Source of the DNA: Nocardia nova NBRC 15556
Lineage (GTDB): Bacteria > Actinomycetota > Actinomycetes > Mycobacteriales > Mycobacteriaceae
Length of the DNA: 51,459 nucleotides
Assembly: GCF_001613005.1 (NCBI RefSeq)
Contig: NZ_BDBN01000028.1
Span: 1-51,459 of the forward strand
Direction: 5' to 3'
Shown here: one piece after another, positions 43,334 through 51,459 of the stretch
Layout of the letters: the number at the start of each line of letters is the position of its first letter
Position numbering within the stretch: the first letter of the stretch is position 1
The notes under the pieces: generated by a model
What the model was told of the DNA's origin: nothing
Databases searched by the model: none
What the model saw: the letters and a program-made list of their open reading frames with translations, nothing else
Made by a program: the position numbers and the translations under genes

Positions 43334-44473
43334 ATGCAGTTCGGCATCTTCACCGTCGGCGACGTCACCGTCGATCCGACCACCGGCATCGCGCCCACGG
43401 AGGGCGAGCGCATCGACGCGATGATGCGACTGGCCCTGAAGGCCGAGGAGGTCGGGCTGGACGTGTTCGCCACCGGCGAGCACCACAATCCGCCGTTCGT
43501 GCCGTCCTCGCCGACCACCATGCTCGGCTGGGTCGCGGCGCGCACCGAGAAATTGCAGTTGTCGACCTCGACCACGCTCATCACCACCAACGACCCGGTG
43601 AAGATCGCCGAGGACTACGCGATGCTGCAACATCTGTCGGGCGGCCGGGTCGACCTGATGATGGGCCGCGGCAACACCGGGCCGGTCTACCCGTGGTTCG
43701 GCAAGGACATCCGCAAGGGCGTCGAGCTCGCGATCGAGAACTACCACCTGCTGCGCCGGCTGTGGCGCGAACCGGTGGTCGACTGGCAGGGCCAGTTCCG
43801 CACGCCGCTGCAGGGATTCACCGCGACTCCCGCACCGCTGGACGGCACGCCGCCGTTCGTGTGGCACGGCTCGATCCGTTCGCCGGAGATCGCCGAGCAG
43901 GCCGCCTATTACGGCGACGGCTTCTTCCACAACAACATCTTCTGGAACAAGGAACACACCGAGGAGATGGTGCGGCTGTACCGGCAGCGGTTCGAGCACT
44001 ACGGTCACGGCTCGGCCGACCAGGCGATCGTCGGTCTGGGCGGGCAGGTGTTCATGGCCGAGACCGAAGCGGAGGCCAAGAAGTTCTTCCGGCCGTACTT
44101 CGACAACGCGCCGGTCTACGGGCACGGTCCGTCGCTGGAGGATTTCAGCGAGATGACGCCGCTGACCGTCGGCACTCCCGAGCAGGTCATCGAGCGCACC
44201 CTCGGTTTCGCCGACTACGCCGGTGACTACCAGCGCCAGCTGTTCCTGATCGACCACGCCGGCCTGCCCATCGACGTCGCCCTGGAACAGGTCGAGATCC
44301 TGGGCCGCGAGGTGGTGCCGGTGCTGCGCAAGGAATTCGAATTGCGCCGTCCCGCGCACGTTCCCAGCGATCCGCCGACCCACGCGTCGCTGGTGGCCGC
44401 CGGTCCGGAGGCGCCGCATCATCTGGTGGAGCCGGCGCGTGAGCGGCTGCTGGCCGCGGCCGAGCAGGCCTGA
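43334..44473 (+). CDS. LLM-class flavin-dependent monooxygenase, CE1758 family
   Basis: 379 residues. Luciferase-like TIM barrel with MQFGIFTVGD, FATGEHHNPPFVPSSPTTML, split here after HNPPF, SGGRVDLMMGRGNTGPVYPWFG, and the C-terminal TVGTPEQVIERTLGF. From memory it belongs to the CE1758 family, which is always paired with a CE1759-type FMN reductase, here the next gene 51 bp downstream. Oxygenates an unknown substrate with FMNH2. AGGAGG lies 7 bases before the ATG. Confidence 0.92.
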   Translation: MQFGIFTVGDVTVDPTTGIAPTEGERIDAMMRLALKAEEVGLDVFATGEHHNPPFVPSSPTTMLGWVAARTEKLQLSTSTTLITTNDPVKIAEDYAMLQHLSGGRVDLMMGRGNTGPVYPWFGKDIRKGVELAIENYHLLRRLWREPVVDWQGQFRTPLQGFTATPAPLDGTPPFVWHGSIRSPEIAEQAAYYGDGFFHNNIFWNKEHTEEMVRLYRQRFEHYGHGSADQAIVGLGGQVFMAETEAEAKKFFRPYFDNAPVYGHGPSLEDFSEMTPLTVGTPEQVIERTLGFADYAGDYQRQLFLIDHAGLPIDVALEQVEILGREVVPVLRKEFELRRPAHVPSDPPTHASLVAAGPEAPHHLVEPARERLLAAAEQA

Positions 44474-44524
44474 TTCATTCCACCGCGTATTCATCCGACC
44501 GCATCGAACGAGGGACGAAAACCC

Positions 44525-45205
44525 ATGTCGCACACCGTTGTCGTACTCACCGCCGGGTTGTCGCAGCCGTCGAGCACCCGCCTGCTCGCCGATCAACTCG
44601 CCGATGCGGTGGCCTCGGCCGTCGGCGCCCGCGGTGAGGCCGTGACCATCGAGGTCATCGAATTACGGGATCTGGCAAGCGATCTCGCCGCCACGATGGT
44701 CTCCGGCGGCCTGCCGACGCCCGCGGTGGCGGCGGCGCGGGAGAAGGTGTCCGCGGCCGACGGCCTCATCGCCGTCACCCCGGTGTTCGCCGCGAGCTAC
44801 TCCGGGCTGTTCAAGATGTTCGTCGACGTGCTCGACACCGAGGCGCTCAACGCCATGCCGGTGCTCATCGCAGCCACGGCGGGAACCGCCCGGCACGCGC
44901 TGGTGCTCGAGCATGCGATGCGGCCGTTGTTCACCTACCTGCGCGCGGTCGTCGTTCCGACCGGCGTGTTCGCCGCGACCGAGGATTTCGGTTCGGCCGG
45001 ACTGGGTGAGCGGATCCACCGCGCCGCGGCCGAATTCGCCACCCTGGTGGTCGCGGTACCGACCGGCGTGGACGGGTTCCTCCCCGAACCGGCCCGGACC
45101 CGGCAGTCGGGTAACCACGTCGGCGAGGTGACGCCGTTCGCCAAGCTGCTCGCGGGCCACACGGGACACACCGAACGTCCCCACCGGCCGGCCGAACAGC
45201 GGTAG
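44525..45205 (+). CDS. LLM-partnered NAD(P)H:FMN reductase, CE1759 family
   Basis: 226 residues, flavodoxin-like. VVVLTAGLSQPSSTRLLADQLAD, split here after PSST, is the FMN phosphate loop; AADGLIAVTPVFAASYSGLFKMFVDVLD, split after VTPVF, is the conserved second FMN contact. It supplies FMNH2 to the upstream LLM enzyme. The C-terminus has an extension rich in His, Arg and Pro. Confidence 0.92.
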   Translation: MSHTVVVLTAGLSQPSSTRLLADQLADAVASAVGARGEAVTIEVIELRDLASDLAATMVSGGLPTPAVAAAREKVSAADGLIAVTPVFAASYSGLFKMFVDVLDTEALNAMPVLIAATAGTARHALVLEHAMRPLFTYLRAVVVPTGVFAATEDFGSAGLGERIHRAAAEFATLVVAVPTGVDGFLPEPARTRQSGNHVGEVTPFAKLLAGHTGHTERPHRPAEQR

Positions 45206-45282
45206 GACACCGCGCTTCTCTCCCCTGCCGGCCCGGCCCACGCTCCGATCGACTCGCTCGGGGTAGGCCGGCGGGTTCGCTT

Positions 45283-45320
45283 CGACCGCCCGCACACCCA
45301 ATCCGGTGCGCGGGCGGTCG
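45283..45320 (+). terminator. Hairpin terminator after the LLM/FMN-reductase operon
   Basis: CGACCGCCCGC (45283-45293) pairs with GCGGGCGGTCG (45310-45320), an 11-bp perfect stem with 16-base loop. Confidence 0.65.
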
Positions 45321-45339
45321 CACGCGACATGATGGAGGG

Positions 45340-47772
45340 GTGACTGCGGGCCCGGAAGAGCTTCTCGACGACTGGTTGCGTGTATCCCTGGCGGAGGTGC
45401 GGCCGGGATCGCGACGCGCCGCCACCGATCCGATCGGCAGCGGCAGTCCGATCACCGTCGGGACGTGTCTGGACTTGTTCGACGCTCAGGCCACGAGCCG
45501 GCATCTGGATTTCGCGGCACGGCGGCTCGGCGCGAGCAAGCGCGGGTACTACAGCATCGGGTCCAGCGGGCACGAGGGCAATGTGGTGCTGGCGCAGGCA
45601 TTGCGCAGCACCGATCCGGCGCTGTTGCACTACCGGTCCGGTGCGTTCTTCGTGCACCGCTGCCGGCAGATCCCGGGACTGGACCCGATCCGTGACGTGC
45701 TGCTGGGAGTCGTCGCGGCGGCCGCCGATCCGATCTCGGGCGGGCGGCACAAGGTGTTCGGCAATGCGCCCGCGTCGGTGATACCGCAGACCTCGACCAT
45801 CGCCTCCCATCTCCCCCGCGCGATGGGTCTGGCCTTCGCGCTCGATCGGGCCCGCCGGCTGGGCCGGGACACGCCGTGGCCGCGAGATGCGGTGGTGCTG
45901 TGCACATTCGGCGACGCCTCGGCCAATCACTCCACCGCGACCGGTGCGATCAACGCCGCGATCCATACCGCGCACCAGGGTATACCGATGCCGCTGCTGT
46001 TCGTCTGCGAGGACAACGGGCTCGGTATCAGCGTGCCCACTCCCCCGGACTGGATCGAAGCGGCCTTCGGATCGCGACCGGGGCTGCGGTATTTCGACGC
46101 CGACGGATCCGATCTCCGGCAGGCCCTGTCGGTGGCGTCGGCGGCCGCGGAATCCGTGCGTGCCCGGCGGCGTCCCGCACTGTTGCGGCTGCGCGCGGTG
46201 CGGCTGCTCGGGCACGCCGGATCCGACGTGGAGTCGGCGTACCGCCGGCCCGAGGACATCGAGGCCGACCGCCGCCGCGATCCGGTCGCCGCGACGGCCC
46301 GGTTGCTCGTCGAGATCGGTGCCGCCACCGCCGAAGAAGTTCTCGCCCACTACGACGCGATCGGCGCCCGCGTGGCGGCGACGGCGGCGCAGGTGGCCGA
46401 AGAACCGCATCTGGACTCGGCCGAGGCGATCCGGGCGCCCCTGGAATTCGGGCGTGCCCGACAGCCTTCGCCGAATCCGAAGCCGGGCCCCCGCGCCGGA
46501 GACCGCATGCCGGCCGCTGCCACCACGGCCTCGCCGCAGCAGTCCGAGAGCGCTACGCGGACAGATACTTTCGAGCATCCGGCGTCCCGGACCGAGTCCG
46601 CGCCGGCCGCCGAACCGGCACACCGCACCGACTTCGGTGGCTCCCCCGCGGTACCCGCGGATTCCACCGGCGCCTCGACGGACGGTGAGACGAGCCCGGC
46701 GCCGCGCTCGCATGCCGGGGCCTCGGAGCAAACCGCCGACCGCACCGGGCCGATGACGCTGGCGCAGGCGATCAACCACACGCTGGCGTCGTTGCTCGAC
46801 CACGACCCCGATGTGCTGGTTTTCGGGGAGGACGTCGGCCGCAAGGGGGGCGTCTACGGCGTGACCAAGGGGCTGCAGCGGCAGTTCGGGGCGCGGCGGG
46901 TGTTCGACAGCCTGCTGGACGAGCAGAGCGTGCTCGGTACCGCGCTGGGCGCCGGACTCGCCGGATTCGTACCGATTCCGGAGATCCAGTATCTCGCCTA
47001 CGTGCACAATGCGCTGGATCAGATCCGGGGTGAGGCGGCGACCCTGCCGTACTTCTCCGCAGGGCAGTACCACAACCCGATGGTGGTGCGGATCGCCTCG
47101 TTCGCCTATCAGCGCGGTTTCGGCGGGCACTTCCACAACGACAATTCCGTTGCGGCGCTGCGTGATATCCCCGGCGTGGTGGTCGCGGCGCCAGCCCGGG
47201 CCGACGACGCCGCCGCGATGTTGCGCCGGTGCGTCGAGGCCGCTCGCAACGAGGGCCGGGTGTGTCTCTACCTCGAACCGATCGCCCTGTACCACACCCG
47301 CGACCTGCACCGCCCCGGCGACGGGGGCTGGCTCGCCACCCCCGATGACGATCCGGTATCGCTCGGCCGGGCCCGAATCCACGGCGACGGAACGGATCTC
47401 ACGATCATCACCTTCTCCAACGGTGTGCCGATGAGCCTGCGTGTCGCACAGCGTCTGGCGGACAACGGCATTCGCGCGCGGGTGCTCGATTTGCGCTGGC
47501 TCACACCACTTCCCGTCGACGATCTGCTGCACCATGCCCGCGCTACCGGCGCCGTTCTCGTCGCCGACGAGACCCGCCGCAGCGGCGGTGTCTCGGAATC
47601 GGTGTGCACCGCACTGCTCGACGGCGGTTTCGACGGCCGCCTCGCCCGCGTCACCAGCGCCGACAGTTTCGTTCCGCTCGGACCCGCCGCCGAACTGGTG
47701 CTGCTGAGCGAAGCGGCGATCGAGGCCGCGGCGCATCGGTTACTGAAATCCGGCCCGCGCCACGAGGATTAG
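45340..47772 (+). CDS. Fused E1 alpha-beta subunits of a 2-oxoacid dehydrogenase-like thiamine enzyme
   Basis: 810 residues. Residues about 1-375 are the E1-alpha domain: KRGYYSIGSSGHEGNVVLAQAL and the thiamine-diphosphate motif FGDASANHST...INAAIH...FVCEDNGLGIS (191-230). Residues about 375-470 are an Ala/Pro/Ser/Thr-rich linker. Residues 471-810 are E1-beta: LVFGEDVGRKGGVYGVTKGL, split here, GFVPIPEIQYLAYVHNALDQI, RGFGGHFHNDNS and TFSNGVPMSLR. Decarboxylates a branched-chain-type 2-oxo acid or similar; no E2 or E3 gene is nearby. GTG is chosen after GGAGGG. It converges with the P450 gene, 13 bp apart. Confidence 0.9.
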   Translation: MTAGPEELLDDWLRVSLAEVRPGSRRAATDPIGSGSPITVGTCLDLFDAQATSRHLDFAARRLGASKRGYYSIGSSGHEGNVVLAQALRSTDPALLHYRSGAFFVHRCRQIPGLDPIRDVLLGVVAAAADPISGGRHKVFGNAPASVIPQTSTIASHLPRAMGLAFALDRARRLGRDTPWPRDAVVLCTFGDASANHSTATGAINAAIHTAHQGIPMPLLFVCEDNGLGISVPTPPDWIEAAFGSRPGLRYFDADGSDLRQALSVASAAAESVRARRRPALLRLRAVRLLGHAGSDVESAYRRPEDIEADRRRDPVAATARLLVEIGAATAEEVLAHYDAIGARVAATAAQVAEEPHLDSAEAIRAPLEFGRARQPSPNPKPGPRAGDRMPAAATTASPQQSESATRTDTFEHPASRTESAPAAEPAHRTDFGGSPAVPADSTGASTDGETSPAPRSHAGASEQTADRTGPMTLAQAINHTLASLLDHDPDVLVFGEDVGRKGGVYGVTKGLQRQFGARRVFDSLLDEQSVLGTALGAGLAGFVPIPEIQYLAYVHNALDQIRGEAATLPYFSAGQYHNPMVVRIASFAYQRGFGGHFHNDNSVAALRDIPGVVVAAPARADDAAAMLRRCVEAARNEGRVCLYLEPIALYHTRDLHRPGDGGWLATPDDDPVSLGRARIHGDGTDLTIITFSNGVPMSLRVAQRLADNGIRARVLDLRWLTPLPVDDLLHHARATGAVLVADETRRSGGVSESVCTALLDGGFDGRLARVTSADSFVPLGPAAELVLLSEAAIEAAAHRLLKSGPRHED

Positions 47773-47785
47773 CGGCCGCGGATGA

Positions 47786-48961
47786 TCAGCGCAGTGTGAC
47801 CGTTGTCGGCAGCGCGGCGAAACCGCGATTGTTCGAGGAGTGGATGCGGCGCAGCCCGGACGGGTCGATGTCGTAGTCGGCGATGCGGGCGGTGATCTCC
47901 CCGAGCGCGGTCCGCAACTCCAGCAGGCCCAGATTCGAGCCGAGGCAGTGGTGGCGGCCGCTGCCGAAGACCAGCGCATCGGAGGTGTCGCGATCGAGAT
48001 CGAAGACATCGGGCCGGTCGAAGACCTCGGGATCGCGGTTCGCCGAACCGGTCAGCAACAGCATCCGCGCACCCGCCGGAATCGTGACGCCGTGCAGTTC
48101 GACGGCCTCGGTGGTCGTGCGCAACTGCGACTGGGTCGCCGGGTCGTAGCGCATGCCCTCGGCGATCCAGTCGTCGACGCGCCCGAGCGCCGCGGCCCGC
48201 TGGTCCGGATGCGCCCATCCGGCGTACCAGATATTGCCCAGCGTGAGCATGGTCGTCTCGATCCCCGCGCCGATCAGCAGGATCAGCACGCCCACGATTT
48301 CCTCCGGGGTGAGCCGGTCGTCCCCGTCGGCGGCGTCGAGCAGACCGGACAGCAGATCGTCGGTGCGGTGCTTACTGCGTTCGATGGTCAGCTCGGAGTA
48401 GTAGCCGACCAGGGCGCCGATCGCCTGCATCGCCTCCGGCCGCAGATCGGTCGACTCCTCCTCGGTGTACATGATCTCCATGCCGAGTTTGCGCACCAGA
48501 TCGCGATCCGCGCTCGGCACGCCGACCAGTTCGGAGATGACCTCGGTCGGATACGGGCCCGCGAACTCGGTCATCAGGTCGAAACTGCCGCGTTCGAGCA
48601 GCGGCTCCAGCAGGCCGGTGGCGATCTCGCGCAGCCGCGGCGCCAGCGCCTGTACCCGGTGCGCGGTGAACGCGCGCGTGACCAGGCCGCGCATGCGAGT
48701 GTGTTTCGGCGGGTCCATCGCCACGAAGGAGAAGAACTGCTCGGCCTGCGGGCCCCAGAAGGCCGGCTCCATCCGCAGCCCGTTGGCGCTCGAGAAGCGG
48801 TCCGAATCACGCAGTGCGGCAAGCACATCGGCGTAGCGCGACAGCGCCCAGAAGTCGTCGTCGGAGTTGCGGAACACCGGTGCCTGCTCGCGCAACCGCG
48901 CGTAGAGCGGATACGGATCGTCGTGAATGCCGAAATCGTACGGACTGAATTGCACTGACAT
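47786..48961 (-). CDS. Cytochrome P450
   Basis: 391 residues, soluble bacterial class. Heme-binding loop FGSGRHHCLGSNLGLLEL, with the thiolate Cys, is complete. The oxygen-binding helix reads LLIGAGIETTMLTLGN, with a Glu in the acid position before Thr, and the ExxR motif is EGMR. DPPKHTRMRGLVTRAFT is the usual C-helix region. ATG with GGGGAGG 6 bases upstream. No ferredoxin or reductase is adjacent. Substrate unknown. Confidence 0.95.
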   Translation of the reverse strand: MSVQFSPYDFGIHDDPYPLYARLREQAPVFRNSDDDFWALSRYADVLAALRDSDRFSSANGLRMEPAFWGPQAEQFFSFVAMDPPKHTRMRGLVTRAFTAHRVQALAPRLREIATGLLEPLLERGSFDLMTEFAGPYPTEVISELVGVPSADRDLVRKLGMEIMYTEEESTDLRPEAMQAIGALVGYYSELTIERSKHRTDDLLSGLLDAADGDDRLTPEEIVGVLILLIGAGIETTMLTLGNIWYAGWAHPDQRAAALGRVDDWIAEGMRYDPATQSQLRTTTEAVELHGVTIPAGARMLLLTGSANRDPEVFDRPDVFDLDRDTSDALVFGSGRHHCLGSNLGLLELRTALGEITARIADYDIDPSGLRRIHSSNNRGFAALPTTVTLR

Positions 48962-49071
48962 CTTCGACCTCCCCGACCGCACGGCGGGGGCCGCGCCGGT
49001 TCGCCATCCGAGCTGACAGGATGACAGTAGTCGATAATGGTTCGTCGCCGCCGACAGAAGGAAGAGGTGTC

Positions 49072-49914
49072 ATGGAACCAGTGACCGGATCACACGGCCC
49101 GCATACGGATCCCGTGGCGCCACCCGGTATCGATGTCACCACCCCGCATCCGGCCCGGCGTTACGACTACTGGCTCGGCGGTAAGGACAACTTCGAGGCC
49201 GACCGCGCCTCCGCGGAAGCGGTCGCCGAGGCTTTTCCCAGCGTGCAGATCTCCGCACTGGAGAATCGGGCATTCCTGCACCGAGTGGTCGGTTATCTCT
49301 CGGCCGAGGTCGGTATCCGGCAATTCCTGGACCTCGGGGCCGGCCTGCCGACAGCCGGAAACGTGCACGAGATCGCGCAGGCCGCCGCGCCCGAATCCCG
49401 CATCGTCTACGTCGACAACGATCCGATCGTCGCCCTGCACGCCCGCAGCCTGCTAGACAGCGCCCCCGAGGGGGCAACCGCCTATCTGGAAGCCGACGCG
49501 CGCGACCGCGAGCGCATCCTCACACATCCGGAGCTGCTCGCCACCTTGGATCTGTCGCAACCGGTGGCGCTGATGATGCTTGCTGTCGTGCATTTCTTCA
49601 CCGACGAGGACCGTCCCTACGACATGGTGCGCCAGTGGGTCGACGCGCTGGCGCCGGGCAGCTATCTGGTCGTGTCGCATGCCACCAGCGATCACCTCTC
49701 CGAAGAAGACCTCGCCGACAGCGAACAAGCCAACAAGCGCAGCGGTATCCCGTTCCGGCTGCGCTCGACAGCCGAGTTCAGCCGATTCTTCACCGGCCTC
49801 GAACTCGTCGAACCCGGGATCGGATCGGTCATCCACTGGCCCACCGAATCCCGGCGTGCCCATCCCCGGCCGGAGGCGGTGTCGATGCTCGGTGCGGTGG
49901 CGCGCAAACCCTGA
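49072..49914 (+). CDS. SAM-dependent methyltransferase, DUF574/Methyltransf_19 family
   Basis: 280 residues. DVTTPHPARRYDYWLGGKDNFEADR, split here before DYWLG, is the family's N-terminal signature; QFLDLGAGLPTAGNVHEIAQ is the SAM-binding motif I, VYVDNDPIVALHA motif II, and ALMMLAVVHFFTDEDRPY and YLVVSHATSD are later blocks. Many paralogues occur in actinomycetes; substrate unknown. ATG 49072 after GGAAGAGG is preferred to an ATG 17 codons upstream. Divergent from the P450 gene. Confidence 0.93.
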   Translation: MEPVTGSHGPHTDPVAPPGIDVTTPHPARRYDYWLGGKDNFEADRASAEAVAEAFPSVQISALENRAFLHRVVGYLSAEVGIRQFLDLGAGLPTAGNVHEIAQAAAPESRIVYVDNDPIVALHARSLLDSAPEGATAYLEADARDRERILTHPELLATLDLSQPVALMMLAVVHFFTDEDRPYDMVRQWVDALAPGSYLVVSHATSDHLSEEDLADSEQANKRSGIPFRLRSTAEFSRFFTGLELVEPGIGSVIHWPTESRRAHPRPEAVSMLGAVARKP

Positions 49915-49932
49915 TCCGGTTACTCCACGACG

Positions 49933-49970
49933 TCGGCCCCGGTTCCACAGTACGCGGAAACCGGGGCCGA
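49933..49970. terminator. Bidirectional terminator between methyltransferase and tpiA
   Basis: TCGGCCCCGGTT and AACCGGGGCCGA form a 12-bp perfect stem; ATCATTTT follows on the plus side. Both genes end here. Confidence 0.8.
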
Positions 49971-50008
49971 ATCATTTTGTGCTGCAGGCGATTACCCGCC
50001 CGTGGCGA

Positions 50009-50794
50009 TCAGGGCAGCGGACCGCCCGCGGCGATCGCCGACAGGGTCGCGAATTCGTCGCCCTTGAGCGAGGCGCCACCGACGAGCGCGCCGTCGATAT
50101 CGGCGGCCGCGATGAGCTCGCCGACGTTCTTGGCGTTCACCGACCCGCCGTAGAGGATGCGCACACCCGCCGCGACCTCCTGGCCGGCCAGCTCCGCCAG
50201 TTCGGCGCGCAGCGCACCGCACACCTCCTGCGCGTCGGCCGGGGTGGCGACGCGACCGGTACCGATCGCCCAGACCGGCTCGTAGGCGATGACGACCTTC
50301 GCGATCTGCTCCGGCGTCAGTCCCTTGAGCGAACCTCGCAACTGCTCGAGGTTGTACTGCACATGGGTCTGCGCCTCGCGCACGCCCAGCCCTTCGCCGA
50401 TGCAGACGATCGGCGTCATGTCGTACTGCAGCACCTTCTTGGCCTTCGCCAGCACCGTGGCGTCGTCCTCGTTGTGGTACTGCCGCCGCTCCGAGTGGCC
50501 GACCACGACGTAGCTGCACGACAGCTTCGCCAGCATCGCCGCACTGATCTCACCGGTGTAGGCACCGGATTCGTGCACCGACACATCCTGGGCACCGAAG
50601 GTGATCCGCAGCCGGTCGCCCTCGATGAGGGTTTGGATGCTGCGGATGTCGGTGAACGGCGGGATGACCGTGACATCGACCTTGTCGAAGTACTTGTCCG
50701 GCAGGGCGAACGCGATCTTCTGCACCAGGGCGATGGCCTCGAGGTGATTGAGGTTCATCTTCCAGTTGCCGGCGATCAACGGTTTGCGTGCCAT
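50009..50794 (-). CDS. tpiA: Triose-phosphate isomerase
   Basis: 261 residues; interconverts dihydroxyacetone phosphate and glyceraldehyde-3-phosphate. Catalytic residues are Lys in [10 protein letters not shown], His in [10 protein letters not shown] and Glu in [13 protein letters not shown]; loop-6 region [14 protein letters not shown] and the phosphate-binding [12 protein letters not shown] follow. It begins 2 bases after the pgk stop. Confidence 0.98.
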   Translation of the reverse strand: MARKPLIAGNWKMNLNHLEAIALVQKIAFALPDKYFDKVDVTVIPPFTDIRSIQTLIEGDRLRITFGAQDVSVHESGAYTGEISAAMLAKLSCSYVVVGHSERRQYHNEDDATVLAKAKKVLQYDMTPIVCIGEGLGVREAQTHVQYNLEQLRGSLKGLTPEQIAKVVIAYEPVWAIGTGRVATPADAQEVCGALRAELAELAGQEVAAGVRILYGGSVNAKNVGELIAAADIDGALVGGASLKGDEFATLSAIAAGGPLP

Positions 50795-50796
50795 GA

Positions 50797-51459
50797 TCAG
50801 CCCTCCCCGTCCTCGAGCACGCTGATACCCGGAAGCTGTTTGCCCTCCAGGTATTCCAGCGAGGCGCCGCCGCCGGTGGAGATGTGGGAGAACCCGTCCT
50901 CCGGCAGGCCGAGCGTGCGCACGGCCGCGGCCGAATCGCCGCCGCCGACCACGGTGAACGCGCCCTTACCGGTCGCACTCACCAGCGCCTCGGCCACCGC
51001 GCGCGTCCCCGCGGCGAAGGCGTCGAATTCGAACACACCCATCGGGCCGTTCCAGAACACCGTCCGGGCCTCGGTCAGCAGCGCGGCGAAGCGCTTGGCC
51101 GACTCGGGCCCGATGTCCAGGCCCATCCAGCCCTCGGGAATTTCGTTTGCGGCCACCGTCTTCGACTCCGCGTCCGCGGCGAACTTGTCCGCGGCCACGA
51201 TGTCCACCGGCAGGTGGATGACGTCGGCGAAACGCTCCAGCAGCTCCTTGCAGGTATCGATCATCTCCTCCTGAAGCAGCGAGGAGCCGACCGAAAGACC
51301 TTGGGCGGCAAGGAAGGTGAAGCACATACCGCCACCGATGACGAGGGTATCGACCTTGGGGGCCAGCGCCTCGATCACGGCGAGCTTGTCCGACACCTTG
51401 GAACCGCCGAGCACGACCGCGTACGGACGCTCGGTGTCGGTGGTGAGCTTGCGGAGCAC
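50797..51459 (-). CDS. pgk: Phosphoglycerate kinase (partial, 5' end off window)
   Basis: The last 220 residues, about the C-terminal half, of the usual 400. [49 protein letters not shown] and the ATP-binding [15 protein letters not shown] are all typical. The beginning is missing because the gene runs past the right edge. GGAGGG at its 3' end serves as the ribosome site of tpiA. Confidence 0.97.
   Translation of the reverse strand: MLRKLTTDTERPYAVVLGGSKVSDKLAVIEALAPKVDTLVIGGGMCFTFLAAQGLSVGSSLLQEEMIDTCKELLERFADVIHLPVDIVAADKFAADAESKTVAANEIPEGWMGLDIGPESAKRFAALLTEARTVFWNGPMGVFEFDAFAAGTRAVAEALVSATGKGAFTVVGGGDSAAAVRTLGLPEDGFSHISTGGGASLEYLEGKQLPGISVLEDGEG

Noticed and set aside
44935..47736. A 933-codon minus-strand open frame opposite the E1 fusion gene
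   Set aside because: The plus-strand frame has complete thiamine enzyme motifs; the antisense frame is Arg/Gly/His-rich with no recognisable domain.

Overview
The window is high-GC DNA with actinobacterial codon usage, frequent GTG/TTG starts and leaderless-looking promoters. A mycolic-acid-group actinomycete, most likely Nocardia or a close relative, fits best. The gene order sufT-sufU-sufS-sufC-sufD-sufB-sufR | mptB-ABC-ABC-ctaA | qor | ctaB | tkt-tal-zwf-opcA-pgl | secG | tpiA-pgk follows, in reverse, the order I remember for Mycobacterium tuberculosis Rv1437-Rv1466. MptB, a lipomannan mannosyltransferase, supports the same group. Taxonomy and synteny are inference from memory, not a database result.

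Layout. 1-2.7 kb: a winged-helix regulator and a 7Fe-type ferredoxin, divergent from an orphan heme-copper oxidase subunit I, with a perfect AT-rich dyad between them. 2.7-5.9 kb: gene-poor DNA with a decayed SDR gene, a linear-amide hydrolase and a doubtful small ORF. 5.9-9.7 kb: Ku, an RDD membrane protein, an acyl-CoA dehydrogenase and a secreted DUF4189 protein. 9.8-16.2 kb: the complete suf Fe-S assembly operon, led by its repressor SufR and a matching SufR box. 16.4-20.9 kb: mptB, a two-gene ABC exporter and ctaA. 20.9-27.5 kb: accessory genes (phosphotransferase, FmdB zinc ribbon, methyltransferase, PheC-like periplasmic protein, quinone oxidoreductase, a wrecked tetR/monooxygenase pair, a NERD-like membrane protein). 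27.7-35.6 kb: ctaB divergent from the oxidative and non-oxidative pentose phosphate operon. 35.8-40.3 kb: alpha/beta hydrolase, SDR, flavin reductase, LysR and MFS genes. 40.3-49.9 kb: secG, then a flavoenzyme cluster (SDR, Old-Yellow-Enzyme, TetR; LLM monooxygenase plus FMN reductase), a fused E1 alpha/beta dehydrogenase, a P450 and a methyltransferase. 50.0-51.5 kb: tpiA and the 3' part of pgk.

How the parts work together. The conserved backbone supplies Fe-S clusters (suf), heme A (ctaB, ctaA), NADPH and pentoses (zwf operon), triose-phosphate glycolysis (tpiA, pgk), lipoglycan mannosylation (mptB) and secretion (secG). Accessory redox genes have been inserted into it, notably about 9.4 kb between secG and tpiA. 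The most interesting unexplained structures are cis-regulatory: a TTTATACA-N9-TGTATAAA dyad shared by ferredoxin/regulator and oxidase; a 19-bp palindrome shared by a TetR-OYE-SDR operon and an LLM/FMN-reductase pair; a KstR-like box between a hydrolase and an SDR; and overlapping GGACA/TGTCC dyads before a phosphotransferase. A deletion scar joining the remains of a divergent tetR and FAD-monooxygenase pair is also readable. I see no tRNA, rRNA, CRISPR array, transposase or prophage gene.
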